Assembly (NCBI RefSeq): GCF_017639205.1
Contig: NZ_CP071139.1
Location: 5,269,501 to 5,333,500, forward strand
From: Streptomyces nojiriensis
GTDB lineage: Bacteria > Actinomycetota > Actinomycetes > Streptomycetales > Streptomycetaceae
Reading direction: 5' to 3'
DNA: 64,000 bases
The position numbers were made by a program, and so were the translations under genes. Below, one piece after another: positions 23,043-32,334 of this stretch (its first letter is position 1; the number at the start of each line of letters is the position of its first letter). The notes beneath the pieces were generated by a model. The model did no database searches. It saw only the letters and a program-made list of their open reading frames with translations, and was not told where the DNA came from.

Positions 23043-23936
23043 ATGGCTCATCAGAACCCTAGCGCGCCCTCGCGCCTCTCGCCCGTCGTTCCCACCGCGA
23101 TCCCCCGATCCGGTGTCATCCACGTCAACGCGCGGCACGCGAGTCACTACACCGTGGTCGGCAACCACCTGCTCCAGCACCGGGAGTTGTCGGCGACGGC
23201 GATCGGGATCGCGGCGCACATCCAGTCGCTGCCGCAGGGGGCGCCGATCGGCATCAAGGCGCTGGCCGCACGGTTCCCGGAGGGGGCGATCCGGATCGGG
23301 TCCGCCCTGCGGGAGCTGGAGCGGCACGGCTACCTGGAGCGGCGGCGCGAGCGGCTGGCGTCCGGGCGGGTGGTGACCCGGACGTACTCGTACAACAAGC
23401 CGGGGAGCACCTCGGCGGAGCCGCCCACGGCTTCACCTCCGCCGCCTCCGCCGGTGGCCCGGGAAGCCGAACCCGAGGCGATGCCCGAGCCGACGCGCGA
23501 GCCTGCACCCGAGCCCGCGCCCGGGCCGGAAGCCGTTGCTCCGCCCCCTGCCCGGCGCGTGCACCCCGGTGCGGCCGAACTGCTCGCAGGGCTGCGGCGC
23601 CACGACCCGCGGCTCCTGCTCTCCGAGCGCGACGTACGGCAGCTCGCGCCGGACGTATCGGCCTGGCTGGAGCGCGGGATCACCCCGGAGGTGGTCGCGA
23701 GAGCCCTGTCCGCAGACCTCCCCGAGCGGATGCGGCGCCCCGCGTCGGTACTCGCGTACCGCCTCACCGCGCTCCTCCCGCCGCACCTGCCCCCGGCCCC
23801 GGCGGCCCCGGAGGTCCGGGACGGCAGACGGCCGGACCCGTTGCAGAACTGCGGCGGCTGCGAGCGCGCCTTCCGCGCCCCACGCCCCGGCCGCTGCCGG
23901 GACTGCCCGCCCGAGGAGGACGCGGCGGCGGCGTGA
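23043..23936 (+). CDS. helix-turn-helix protein with C-terminal zinc-ribbon-like motif
   Basis: A 297-residue putative DNA-binding protein. Residues about 40-115 form a winged-helix-like domain (SATAIGIAAHIQSLPQG, IGIKALAARFPEGAIRIGSALRELERHGYLERRRE). A long Pro/Glu linker (about 125-180) follows, then a second helical domain (LLAGLRRHDPRLLLSERDVRQLA). The C-terminus has CGGCERAF-N6-RCRDC, a CXXC-CXXC pair that may bind zinc. Similar proteins are numerous in Streptomyces and of unknown role. ATG 23043 is chosen; in-frame ATGs at 22947 and 22971 are alternatives. Confidence 0.7.
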   Translation: MAHQNPSAPSRLSPVVPTAIPRSGVIHVNARHASHYTVVGNHLLQHRELSATAIGIAAHIQSLPQGAPIGIKALAARFPEGAIRIGSALRELERHGYLERRRERLASGRVVTRTYSYNKPGSTSAEPPTASPPPPPPVAREAEPEAMPEPTREPAPEPAPGPEAVAPPPARRVHPGAAELLAGLRRHDPRLLLSERDVRQLAPDVSAWLERGITPEVVARALSADLPERMRRPASVLAYRLTALLPPHLPPAPAAPEVRDGRRPDPLQNCGGCERAFRAPRPGRCRDCPPEEDAAAA

Positions 23937-23977
23937 GCGGGCCCGGCCCTGCCGGGTCCCTCAGGAGCCCGGGTCCT

Positions 23978-24811
23978 TCAGGAGCCGGCGGCGCGGACCG
24001 AGCCGGTGGTCGGGCCGCTGGGGTCGCCGACGAAGCAGGTGACCTCGCGATCGCCGAGGAGCCAGCTGGCGGCCTGCGGGTAGTAGTAGTAGACCTCCAG
24101 CTTCTCCGAGACCTTCGGGTTGTTGCCCACGTACGAGGTGAGGGCGGTGCCGCTGCACTTCTCCTCGGCGCTCTTGGTGACCTTCTCGTTGCCCGGGTAC
24201 GCACCGGCGTCCAGGTTGAAGACGGCGTAAGCCTCGCCCTTGTGCGGCTGGGTGCAGGGCACGATGCTCACCGAGCGGGCGGCCTGGGTGCCGTCCTCGT
24301 CGCCGTACTCGGCCAGATCGTCCTTCGTGTTGAAGCAGTCGCCCTTGCGGATCTCGGTCAAGCCGCTGGAGGCCGGGCGGGTGGCGGCCGGTCCGGTGGC
24401 GGCCGGTCCGGTGGCGGCCGGTCCGGTGATCTGGCCGGTGGTGTCGCGCTTCTTCGGGGCGTTGTCGCCCAGCGATCCGACGAGGCCGAGGGCCACGACG
24501 ACGATCCAGAGCACGATGACCAGGCTGTGGATGACGATCGCCGCGATGGCGAGGCCCTTGCCCTTCTCACCGCGGGACTTGATCTGGGAGAGGGCGACGA
24601 TGCCGAGGATCAGCGGGACCAGCGGGATGCCGCAGACGAGCGCCATGACGAACGCGACGATGGCCAGCGCGTTGGTCTTCTGCTGCTGCGGCGGGTACCA
24701 GCCCTGCGGCGCGCCGCCGTACGGCGGCGGAACGGGCTGCCCCGGCTGTCCGTACGGTCCGGGCTGCCCGTACGGGCCGGGGGACGACGGGGGCTGCGGT
24801 GGTATGGACAT
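23978..24811 (-). CDS. DUF4190 membrane protein with septum-formation-like extracellular domain
   Basis: A 277-residue protein. Pro/Gly/Tyr-rich repeats (PGPYGQPGPYGQPGQP) fill the first 45 residues. A DUF4190 double membrane segment follows (about 45-115; ALAIVAFVMALVCGIPLVPLILGIVALSQI). After a Thr/Ala/Pro linker comes an extracellular domain with KGDCFN, VPCTQPHKGEAYAVF and a C-terminal CFV, resembling the septum formation domain. Its role is unknown. The linker contains a 15-bp tandem repeat that may vary between strains. Confidence 0.82.
   Translation of the reverse strand: MSIPPQPPSSPGPYGQPGPYGQPGQPVPPPYGGAPQGWYPPQQQKTNALAIVAFVMALVCGIPLVPLILGIVALSQIKSRGEKGKGLAIAAIVIHSLVIVLWIVVVALGLVGSLGDNAPKKRDTTGQITGPAATGPAATGPAATRPASSGLTEIRKGDCFNTKDDLAEYGDEDGTQAARSVSIVPCTQPHKGEAYAVFNLDAGAYPGNEKVTKSAEEKCSGTALTSYVGNNPKVSEKLEVYYYYPQAASWLLGDREVTCFVGDPSGPTTGSVRAAGS
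24381..24425. repeat. 15-bp tandem repeat x3 inside the DUF4190 gene
   Basis: Three exact copies of GTGGCGGCCGGTCCG in the coding region, giving repeated TGPAA in the linker. This could contract or expand between strains without frameshift. Confidence 0.85.
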
Positions 24812-25027
24812 GCGTGTGGAGCTCCTTGCTCAGAGGGTGGGACGCAACAACGGCCCGGCAGTCGCAACGCACCGACGCATGCCTGCCCGTGGTCTTTACG
24901 CCGCCCCTACGCTACCTCCCGCTGCCGACAGGGATCGAGAACGGCCGGGCCGGAGCCTGGACGCTGGGACATGTACCTGAGCGGGACGGCCATTTCGCGT
25001 CCGGGCGCCGCCGGATTGACTGGTCGC

Positions 25028-25918
25028 ATGACGACGAAGACGAACAACACGACGGCGAACGACATGACCGCCAAGCCGATCCTGGTCCTGGGCAGCACCG
25101 GCAAGACGGGAAGCCGGGTGGCCGCGCAGCTGCGGCAGCGCGGCCACGAAGTCCGGGGGGCCTCCCGGAAGGGGCCGGTCGCCTTCGACTGGACCGACGA
25201 GAACACCTGGGAGCGGACGCTGGAGGGGGTCGGCGCGGCCTACCTGGTCGACTCGCAGCTCCCCGACGCCGCCGAGTCGATGCGTTCCTTCGGCAAGCTG
25301 GCCGTGGCCTTCGGCGTCGAGCGGCTGGTGCTGCTGTCCGCCCGCGACTGGGTGGTGCCGGAAGGGCAGGAGAAGCTCCCCTGCGAGCGCGCGGTCCGCG
25401 AGTCCGGCGCGCAGTGGACCATCCTCAAACCGTCCTGGTTCTTCCAGAACTTCAGCGAGGACCCGTTCATCACGGGGCAGGTCCAGGGCGGCGAGCTCGT
25501 GATGTCGACCGGCGGCGGTGTCGAGCCCTTCATCGACGCCGATGACATCGCCGAGGTGGCCGTGGCCGCCCTCACCGAGGAGGGGCACGGCGGGCAGGCC
25601 TACGAGCTGTCCGGCCCGCGGCTGCTGAGCCTGGCGTCCGTGGTCGACGAGATCGCCCGCGCCACCGGCCGGGTCATCACCTACCGTCCGCTCCCGGCGG
25701 GCGAGTTCGCCGCCCACGCCGTGGCGCAGGGCGTGCCGGAGGAGTTCGCCGGCCTGCTGAACCTGCTCTACGGCTGGATTGCCGAGGGCCGCTTCGCCAC
25801 CCTCGCCGACGGCGTGCAGCGGGTGCTCGGCCGGGAGCCCCGAGACTTCGAGGCCTACGTGCGGACCGCCGCCGCAACCGGGGTGTGGGGCGGTGGCGGT
25901 GGCGTGGAGCGTCCGTGA
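25028..25918 (+). CDS. NmrA-like NAD(P)-binding protein
   Basis: A 296-residue atypical short-chain dehydrogenase. The N-terminal dinucleotide motif is LVLGSTGKTGSRVAAQL (GXXGXXG). Later motifs are VERLVLLSARDW, WTILKPSWFFQNF and EPFIDADDIAEVAVAAL, all characteristic of NmrA/NAD(P)H-binding proteins. The usual Tyr-Lys catalytic pair is not evident. Substrate or redox-sensor role is unknown. The ATG at 25028 has a weak ribosome site; ATG 25064 is an alternative. Confidence 0.82.
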   Translation: MTTKTNNTTANDMTAKPILVLGSTGKTGSRVAAQLRQRGHEVRGASRKGPVAFDWTDENTWERTLEGVGAAYLVDSQLPDAAESMRSFGKLAVAFGVERLVLLSARDWVVPEGQEKLPCERAVRESGAQWTILKPSWFFQNFSEDPFITGQVQGGELVMSTGGGVEPFIDADDIAEVAVAALTEEGHGGQAYELSGPRLLSLASVVDEIARATGRVITYRPLPAGEFAAHAVAQGVPEEFAGLLNLLYGWIAEGRFATLADGVQRVLGREPRDFEAYVRTAAATGVWGGGGGVERP

Positions 25919-26005
25919 AGAACGGCTCCAGGGGCTGGTCGGAGCGGGTTACCGCTACGTAAATTACCGGCGGTAACACTCGTGCCGAGCCAAGGAGAGT
26001 GCGCC

Positions 26006-27889
26006 GTGGGAGCCGAGCTGAGGCCGGTCCGGGCCGTAGAACCGGTCGAACCCGTCAAGACCCTGATCGACGGAGTGGTCCGCGAGGTACGGGTGCCCGC
26101 GCTGGTGGGCCCTCCGGACCGGGGATCCCTCGGGGACCTCCCCTTCGTCAACGCCTGGGAGGCCCCCGGGGAGGCGGTGTTCGCCCGCAAGGACCAGGAC
26201 GGCGTCTGGCACGACGTCCCGGCGGCGCAGTTCGCGGCCGAGGTGCTCGCCGTGGCCAAGGGCCTGATCGCCGAAGGGCTCCGGGAGGGCGACCGGCTCG
26301 CCATCATGGCCCGTACGACGTACGAGTGGACCCTGCTCGACTTCGCCGGCTGGGCCGCCGGCCTGGTCACCGTACCGATCTACCCGACCTCCTCCTCCCT
26401 CCAGGCGCGCTGGATCATCCAGGACTCCGGGGCCGTGGCCTGCGCCGTGGAGGACACCGCGCAGGCCCGGCTCATCAGCGCCGAGCGCGCCAACCTGCCC
26501 TGGCTGGCCCACCTGTGGGAGTTCGACACCGGCGCGGTGGCCCGGCTGGTCAAGGCCGGGGAGCGCATCCCGGACGCGGTGGTCCACAACCGGCGGGCCG
26601 CCCGCTCCCCGGACTCCGTCGCCACCCTCATCTACACCTCCGGCACCACCGGGCAGCCCAAGGGATGCGTGATCACCCACGCCAACTTCTTCGCCCAGGT
26701 GGACAACGCGGTGGAGCTGCTGCACCCCGTCTTCAAGTCCGTCAGCAAGGACCCCGCCTCCACCCTGCTGTTCCTGCCGCTCAGCCACGTCTTCGGGCGG
26801 ATGGTGGCCGTCGGCTGCATGCGGGCCCGCGTCAAGCTCGGGCACGCCCCCAGCATCCGTACCGAGGACCTCCTCGCCGACCTCGCCGGCTTCCGGCCCA
26901 CCTTCCTGCTGGCCATCCCCTACGTACTGGAGAAGGTCTACAACACCGCCCGGGCCACCGCCGAGAAGATGGGCCGGGCCTCCTCCTTCGACCGGGCCGC
27001 CCGCATCGCGCAGCGCTTCGCCGAGACCGCCGAGGCCAGGACCCCCGGGCCCGTGCTGCGCCTCGCCCGGTCCCTCTACGACCCGCTCGTCTACCGGCGC
27101 ATCCGGGCCGCGCTCGGCGGCCGCGTCCGCTACGTCCTGAGCGGCGGATCCCCCCTGGGCCGACGGCTCGCCGCCTTCTACACCGGCGCCGGCATCGAGG
27201 TCTTCGAGGGCTACGGGCTGACGGAGACCACCGGCGCGAGCACCGTGACCCCGCCGCTACGGCCCCGCCTGGGGACGGTCGGCTGGCCGCTGCCGGGCAC
27301 GGCCGTACGGATCGCGGACGACGGGGAGGTGCTGCTGGGCGGCGGGCACGTCTTCGCCGGCTACTGGAACAGCGGGCACGCCCTCCCGTACGGGAGCTGG
27401 CTGGCCACCGGCGACATCGGCGAGCTCGACGCCGACGGGTACCTCACCATCACCGGCCGCAAGAAGGACCTGATCATCACCTCCGGCGGCAAGAACGTGG
27501 CCCCGGCGCCGCTGGAGGACTGGCTGCGGGCCCATCCGCTGGTCGGCCAGTGCATGGTGGTCGGCGACAACCGGCCCTACATCACCGCGCTGATCACCCT
27601 GGAATCCGACGGGCTGCAGCACTGGCGCCAGATGCACAAGAAGCAGAACGTGCCGATGCGCGAGCTGGTGCGGGACGAGGAACTGCGGGCGGACCTCCAG
27701 CGGGCGGTGGACGAGGCGAACCGGCTGGTCTCGCGCGCCGAGTCGATCCGCCGCTTCGCCGTCCTGCCGGGCGATTTCACCGAGGCGCGCGGCCACCTCA
27801 CCCCGTCGCTGAAGCTCAGGCGGGGCGCGATCGCCCGGGACTACGCGGACCGGATCCAGGAGCTGTACCGGGGGCCGCGCGAAGCCTGA
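26006..27889 (+). CDS. AMP-dependent long-chain acyl-CoA synthetase
   Basis: A 627-residue adenylate-forming enzyme that activates fatty acids to acyl-CoA. The P-loop-like motif is LIYTSGTTGQPKGCVITH, the second core motif is EGYGLTETTGASTV, and the third is YLTITGRKKDLIITSGGKNVAP. Length and the VFGRMVAVGC region fit the FadD15-like class. GTG 26006 is chosen because AAGGAGAG lies eight bases upstream; the frame is open to 25982. It stands alone, with its own upstream region. Confidence 0.92.
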   Translation: MGAELRPVRAVEPVEPVKTLIDGVVREVRVPALVGPPDRGSLGDLPFVNAWEAPGEAVFARKDQDGVWHDVPAAQFAAEVLAVAKGLIAEGLREGDRLAIMARTTYEWTLLDFAGWAAGLVTVPIYPTSSSLQARWIIQDSGAVACAVEDTAQARLISAERANLPWLAHLWEFDTGAVARLVKAGERIPDAVVHNRRAARSPDSVATLIYTSGTTGQPKGCVITHANFFAQVDNAVELLHPVFKSVSKDPASTLLFLPLSHVFGRMVAVGCMRARVKLGHAPSIRTEDLLADLAGFRPTFLLAIPYVLEKVYNTARATAEKMGRASSFDRAARIAQRFAETAEARTPGPVLRLARSLYDPLVYRRIRAALGGRVRYVLSGGSPLGRRLAAFYTGAGIEVFEGYGLTETTGASTVTPPLRPRLGTVGWPLPGTAVRIADDGEVLLGGGHVFAGYWNSGHALPYGSWLATGDIGELDADGYLTITGRKKDLIITSGGKNVAPAPLEDWLRAHPLVGQCMVVGDNRPYITALITLESDGLQHWRQMHKKQNVPMRELVRDEELRADLQRAVDEANRLVSRAESIRRFAVLPGDFTEARGHLTPSLKLRRGAIARDYADRIQELYRGPREA

Positions 27890-27957
27890 GCGGCGGGCCC
27901 CGCGGACCCGTTCTATGGTGGACAGATGGGTCCGGGGGGCCGCCCGAGGAGGGCGCC

Positions 27958-29571
27958 GTGCACCGTTCCCGCGTCCGTAGGGTCATAGCCGGCGGGACAG
28001 CTGTCGGCGCGATGCTCCTGGCCTCGCTGGGGGCGGCGCCGACCCCCACACCCGCGTCCGCACCCGCGCCCACACCCGCGTCCACCTCCAGCGCGCCCGC
28101 CGGGGGCGACGACCCCCTGGCGCGGTTCCACGACCAGCGCCTGCGCTGGGGCGACTGCCCCGAGAAGCCCGTGCCCGCCGAGATGCGGTGCACCGTCGTG
28201 GAGGTCCCGCTCGACTACGCGGCCCCGGGCAAGGGCACGGTCAAGCTGGCCCTGGGCCGGCTCCCGGCCACGGACCCGGACCGGCGCATCGGCTCGATCC
28301 TGATCAACTTCGGCGGCCCCGGCGCCCCGGGCCTGGCCGGCCTCGCCGCCGATCCCAAGACGTTCGCCGACCTCGGCGAACGCTACGACCTGATCGGCTT
28401 CGACCCCCGCGGCGTGGGCCACAGCGATCCGGTTTCCTGCGGCGCCGGCGACACCGTAGGAGACCCGAGCGCCGACACGGCCGCGGCGCTGTCCGCCCTG
28501 CGGGACGAGGTCAAGCGCTGCGAGATCAACTCCGGCCCGGTCCTGGCGCACATGGGAACCATGGACGTCGCCCGCGACATGGACGTGATGCGCCGCCTCC
28601 TCGGGGACGAGAAGCTCAACTTCCTCGGCTTCTCCTACGGGAGCCGGCTCGGCGCCGTGTACGCCGCCCTGTTCCCCCGGGACACCGGCCGCATGGTCCT
28701 GGACGGCGTCGACACCCTCACCGAACCGCTGATGGAACAGGCGCTGGTATCGGCCCGCGGTCAGCAGCGGGCCCTGGACAACTTCCTGACCTGGTGCGCC
28801 CACCAGAACGACTGCGTCTACGGGACGAACACCCGTACCGCCAGGGAAAAGGTGGCGGCCCTGGTGGAGCGGACCGACACGCAGCCGCTGGTCGGCGACG
28901 ACGGCACGGAGGTGAGCGGCCCGATCATCGTCCTCGCGATCGGCCAGGCCCTGTACTCACCGCTGGCGTGGCCCGCGCTCGCCAAGGCGCTGGCGCAGGC
29001 GGAGCGCGAGCGCGACCCGGCCGGGATGCTGGCCCTGCTCGGCCTGGGGGCGGAGCCGACGGACCCGACCGCCCCGCCGGACCCGACCGACCCGGCCCAG
29101 GCAGGCGGCTCCGATCCGGTGCCCGCCGACAACCTCGCCGCCGCCCTCGCCGCCGTGACCTGTGCCGACGACCCGGACCGGTCGATCGAGAAGGCCACCC
29201 CGGCCGCACTGGAGAAGGAGATCGAGGAACGGGCGGAGGAGTTCCTGAAGGTCTCCGAGGTGTTCGGGGTGCCACAGCTGTTGTCCGTGCTCACGTGTTA
29301 CGGACGGCCCGCCGGCACCGACTTCATCCAGAAGATCCACCACCCGGGAGCCCCGCCGATGCTGCTGATCGGCACCCGCGGCGACCCGGCGACACCGTAC
29401 GAGTGGACGGAGGAGACCGCCGAGCGGCTGGGCTCGGCGGTGATCGTGGACCACAAGGGCGACGGCCACACCGGCTACTCGACCTCGCGCTGCGTGCAGG
29501 AGTACGCCGACGACTTCCTCATCTACGGACGCCTCCCATCCGGAACCCGCTCCTGCCCGGCCGGAGAATGA
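27958..29571 (+). CDS. secreted alpha/beta hydrolase, tripeptidyl aminopeptidase (TAP/Slp) family
   Basis: A 537-residue exported protease-like hydrolase. The N-terminus is a Sec-type signal (RRVIAGGTAVGAMLLASLGAA), followed by a Thr/Pro/Ser/Ala-rich linker. The nucleophile is Ser226 in GFSYGSRLG. The oxyanion region is INFGGPGAPG, the acid is in IGTRGDPATPYEW, and the histidine is in GDGHTGYSTSRC. A C-terminal TAP-like domain with several cysteines fits the S33 family. GTG 27958 has GAGGAG eight bases upstream. It releases short peptides outside the cell in known relatives. Confidence 0.9.
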   Translation: MHRSRVRRVIAGGTAVGAMLLASLGAAPTPTPASAPAPTPASTSSAPAGGDDPLARFHDQRLRWGDCPEKPVPAEMRCTVVEVPLDYAAPGKGTVKLALGRLPATDPDRRIGSILINFGGPGAPGLAGLAADPKTFADLGERYDLIGFDPRGVGHSDPVSCGAGDTVGDPSADTAAALSALRDEVKRCEINSGPVLAHMGTMDVARDMDVMRRLLGDEKLNFLGFSYGSRLGAVYAALFPRDTGRMVLDGVDTLTEPLMEQALVSARGQQRALDNFLTWCAHQNDCVYGTNTRTAREKVAALVERTDTQPLVGDDGTEVSGPIIVLAIGQALYSPLAWPALAKALAQAERERDPAGMLALLGLGAEPTDPTAPPDPTDPAQAGGSDPVPADNLAAALAAVTCADDPDRSIEKATPAALEKEIEERAEEFLKVSEVFGVPQLLSVLTCYGRPAGTDFIQKIHHPGAPPMLLIGTRGDPATPYEWTEETAERLGSAVIVDHKGDGHTGYSTSRCVQEYADDFLIYGRLPSGTRSCPAGE

Positions 29572-29577
29572 ACCGGT

Positions 29578-29589
29578 GAGACGGCCTAG
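29578..29589. repeat. solo end of the MITE-like repeat
   Basis: GAGACGGCCTAG is identical to the right end of repeat copy 1 (10452-10463). It again lies between the stops of two convergent genes, and its CTA forms the TAG stop of the minus-strand gene. It may be an excision footprint or a chance match of 12 bases. Confidence 0.4.
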
Positions 29590-30182
29590 GCCCGGGCGGC
29601 CGGGCGGTAGGTGCACACGTGGACGCCGGCCGGGCTGATCGCCGTGGAGACCAGTTCGAGCGTGCGCAGTCCGCCGTCGGCGGGGAAGATCGACTTGCCG
29701 CCGCCGAGCAGCACCGGCATGACCATCAGGCGGAGTTCGTCGACCAGGCCCTCGCCCAGCAGGGTGCGTACGAGGGTGGGGCTGCCCATGACCACCAGGT
29801 CGCCGCCCTCGGCCTCGCGCAGCTCCCGGATCCGGTCGACGGCCTTGTCGCCGGCGATGAGCGTGGTGTTGTTCCACGTCAGATCGGCCTCGCCCAGGGT
29901 CTGGGACACCACGTACTTCGGGACGGAGTTCATCCGGTCGGCGAACGGGTCGCCCGCCCGCTCCGGCCAGGCCCCGGCCATCGTCTGCCACGTGCGGCGC
30001 CCGAACAGCAGGGCCTCGGCGTTCTCCATCGCCTCGGTGAAGGAGCCGCCGACCACCTCCGGGTCGAAGAACGGGTGCGACCAGCCGCCGTGGGCGAAGC
30101 CGCCGTCGTTGTCCTCGCCCTGGCCGCCCGGGGCCTGTACGACGCCGTCCAGGCTGATGAACTCGGTGATGACGATACGCAT
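29586..30182 (-). CDS. dihydrofolate-reductase-family (RibD C-terminal-like) protein
   Basis: A 198-residue NADPH-dependent reductase-like protein. The N-terminus MRIVITEFISLDGVVQAPGG and the motifs LLFGRRTWQTMAGAWP and GDLVVMGSPTLVRTLLGEGLVDEL are characteristic of the YwjB/RibD-C group, which is distinct from folate DHFR. The substrate is unknown. ATG 30182 has GGAGGAA nine bases upstream. It is convergent with the TAP-like hydrolase. Confidence 0.88.
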   Translation of the reverse strand: MRIVITEFISLDGVVQAPGGQGEDNDGGFAHGGWSHPFFDPEVVGGSFTEAMENAEALLFGRRTWQTMAGAWPERAGDPFADRMNSVPKYVVSQTLGEADLTWNNTTLIAGDKAVDRIRELREAEGGDLVVMGSPTLVRTLLGEGLVDELRLMVMPVLLGGGKSIFPADGGLRTLELVSTAISPAGVHVCTYRPAARA

Positions 30183-30510
30183 GGGGTTGTTCCTCCGCCT
30201 CGGTCCGGTGTGTACGCAAGGGAGACCGCCGCGCTCCCCGGAATTCATCGCACCCGGCCGGGCCTTGTCGAGTGAGCTGGGTCACACCCTCGATGAGGGG
30301 TGGTAGAAATGGTCTGTCATCGGGGTGATTCGGGCGAGGGTCCGGGCCGGTTGTCCATTCGGTCGTGAGACCCGGGTGAAGCCGAGACGAATGGTGCGTC
30401 ACATCTCCCGGAGGGACGGCGAGTCGGGGGCGAATACCTGATAGACAGTGGATATTCACGGCTCGACCAGCCATGTACCTTTGACGGCTCCTTGGGGGGA
30501 TCGCCGCACT
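30183..30510. other. 328-bp region upstream of the transglycosylase gene
   Basis: It separates divergent genes and must hold both promoters. I looked for the cyclic-di-AMP (ydaO) riboswitch that often precedes cell-wall hydrolases in Streptomyces and saw no convincing match. Nothing else specific was recognised. Confidence 0.5.
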
Positions 30511-32232
30511 GTGAAGCCGCTTCACCGCCACCTCGTCAACACCTCGCGCAAGGTCCTGTGCACGGCCGCGCTCGCGGCCAGCCTGACCACCGCCGCGGTC
30601 GTGACCAGCCCGTCGACCGCCGACGCGGGAGAGTCCGAGCCCACTCCGGACAGTCCGCAGGCCGCCGACCGCGGTGACGCCCGGCTGGATCTGCCCGACA
30701 TCATCGCCGACCCGCCGCCCGCCGGGGTGGGCGCTCCGGAGGGGGCCAGCGGGATACCCGCGACCGCCCTCGACGCCTACAACCGTGCCGAGCTGTCGGT
30801 GGCCGCCGCGCTCCCCGGCTGCAAGCTGCCCTGGCAGCTGCTCGCGGGCATCGGCCGGGTGGAGTCCGTCCACGCCTCGGGCTACGGGCTCAAGGCGGAC
30901 GGCTACACCGAGAAGCCCATCCGCGGCCCCCGCCTCGACGGCAACGGCTTCGCCGAGATCCGGGACACGGACAAGGGCGAGTGGGACGCGGACGCGGTGT
31001 ACGACCGGGCCGTCGGCCCGATGCAGTTCATCCCGTCCACCTGGCGCACCTGGGGTGCCGACGGCAACGGCGACTCCAAGCGCGACCCGAACAACATCTA
31101 CGACGCGGCACTGGGCGCGGGCCTCTACCTGTGCGCGGGCGACCGCGACCTGTCGAACGCGGCCAAGCTCGACCAGGCGATCCTCAGCTACAACAACTCG
31201 CGCGAGTACGTGAACACCGTGCTCGGCTACATGCGCCAGTACCAGGCCGGCGGCGCGGGCGAGGTGCCGAACCCGCCCGTCGGGGACTACCCGACGCAGC
31301 CGCCGGGCACCCTGCCCACCCCGCGCGTGCCGGTCACGCCGTCGAACCCGGTGACGCCGACCCCGACGCCGACCCCGAAGCCGACGCCGACCCCCACCCC
31401 CAAGCCGACGCCCACGCCGACTCCGACGCCGGAGCAGCCGAAGCCGACGACCCCGCGCCTGGCGGAGCTGACGCTCCTCGGCGGTCCCGGCCTCACGGCC
31501 GAGGCCGGTGCGGCCTTCGCGGAGGTCCCGAAGGTCAAGGTGCTCCTCAGCGACGGCAAGCCCGCCGTCAACCAGGAGGTCGTCTTCGCGGTCGAGGGGG
31601 ACACCACCGGCGGCACGCTCTTCGGGACGGCGGACTCCCTGGTGGTCAAGGCGGGCGCCGACGGCATCGCCGCCGCGCCCGGGCTCAAGGCGGGCCCCAA
31701 GGCCGGCACCTTCACCCTGCGGGCCTCGGCCTACGACCCGCAGGGCAGGATCACCGTGCAGTTCGAGGGCAAGGTCACGGTGACGGTCGCCGACAAGCTG
31801 GCCCGCGCGGGTGACGCGAAGCCGCTGGAGGCGGTCGCCGGCAAGAGCTTCACGGGGGTGGAGGTCTTCGCCACCGCCGCCGGGAAGCCCGTCGCGGGTA
31901 CGGAGGTCATCGCCGACCTGGTCGTGAAGGACGCGGACGGCACGTGGGTCCCGGTGGACCCGGAGACCGCGAAGGGGCCGTTCTTCAAGGACGAGGCCGG
32001 GAAGCCGGTCTTCGGCCGGCTGCTGGCCAAGGCGGGCGCCGACGGCAAGATCGTCCTGCCGGAGCTGTTCACCACGGACGTGGCCCCGGGCACCTACTTC
32101 GTGCGCCTGACCACCAAGGAGAAGGTGACCCTGGTCCTGGAGCTCAAGATCACGGCTCCGGCCACGACGCCGACCACGCCCACGACCCCGACGAAGACCC
32201 CGGTTCCCGCGAAGGCGCCGGCCCGCCCCTGA
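30511..32232 (+). CDS. secreted lytic transglycosylase with Pro/Thr linker and Ig-like C-terminus
   Basis: A 573-residue exported peptidoglycan hydrolase. A signal peptide (VLCTAALAASLTTAAVVTSPSTADA) precedes an SLT-type domain (about 80-250) with the catalytic Glu118 in GIGRVESVH, then GPMQFIPSTWRTWG and ILSYNNSREYV. This is the MltB/lysozyme-like actinobacterial type. A PTPTPKP repeat linker (about 270-315) leads to Ig-like or adhesin-like beta domains. GTG 30511 places the signal peptide at the N-terminus; GGGGGGAT lies about 12 bases upstream. A perfect terminator follows. Confidence 0.88.
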   Translation: MKPLHRHLVNTSRKVLCTAALAASLTTAAVVTSPSTADAGESEPTPDSPQAADRGDARLDLPDIIADPPPAGVGAPEGASGIPATALDAYNRAELSVAAALPGCKLPWQLLAGIGRVESVHASGYGLKADGYTEKPIRGPRLDGNGFAEIRDTDKGEWDADAVYDRAVGPMQFIPSTWRTWGADGNGDSKRDPNNIYDAALGAGLYLCAGDRDLSNAAKLDQAILSYNNSREYVNTVLGYMRQYQAGGAGEVPNPPVGDYPTQPPGTLPTPRVPVTPSNPVTPTPTPTPKPTPTPTPKPTPTPTPTPEQPKPTTPRLAELTLLGGPGLTAEAGAAFAEVPKVKVLLSDGKPAVNQEVVFAVEGDTTGGTLFGTADSLVVKAGADGIAAAPGLKAGPKAGTFTLRASAYDPQGRITVQFEGKVTVTVADKLARAGDAKPLEAVAGKSFTGVEVFATAAGKPVAGTEVIADLVVKDADGTWVPVDPETAKGPFFKDEAGKPVFGRLLAKAGADGKIVLPELFTTDVAPGTYFVRLTTKEKVTLVLELKITAPATTPTTPTTPTKTPVPAKAPARP

Positions 32233-32247
32233 GGCCGTACGTACGCC

Positions 32248-32287
32248 AGTGGCCCCCGGCACCGTTCCCACGGTGCCGGGGGCCACT
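32248..32287 (+). terminator. perfect hairpin terminator after the transglycosylase gene
   Basis: Seventeen-base arms beginning AGTGGCCCCCGGCACCG pair with 32271-32287 across a six-base loop. No long T-run is present, as is usual for Streptomyces terminators. Confidence 0.8.
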
Positions 32288-32334
32288 GCGTTGCCCGCCC
32301 CGCTCCGCCCCGCCGGGGAGAGAGGGGAAAGGCA

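Noticed and set aside
30250..30510. Possible cyclic-di-AMP (ydaO) riboswitch before the transglycosylase gene
   Set aside because: GGGTGAAGCCGAG-like fragments are present, but the conserved ACAGCTAACC-type and other core segments are not seen.
31348..31440. Tandem repeat in the transglycosylase gene considered as a CRISPR-like or independent repeat
   Set aside because: It encodes a PTPTPKP linker within an intact reading frame; no spacers or array structure.
28957..32286. 1109-codon minus-strand frame spanning several genes
   Set aside because: It runs across the TAP hydrolase, DHFR-like and transglycosylase genes, and its translation is repetitive Arg/Gly. The real genes have signal peptides and catalytic motifs.
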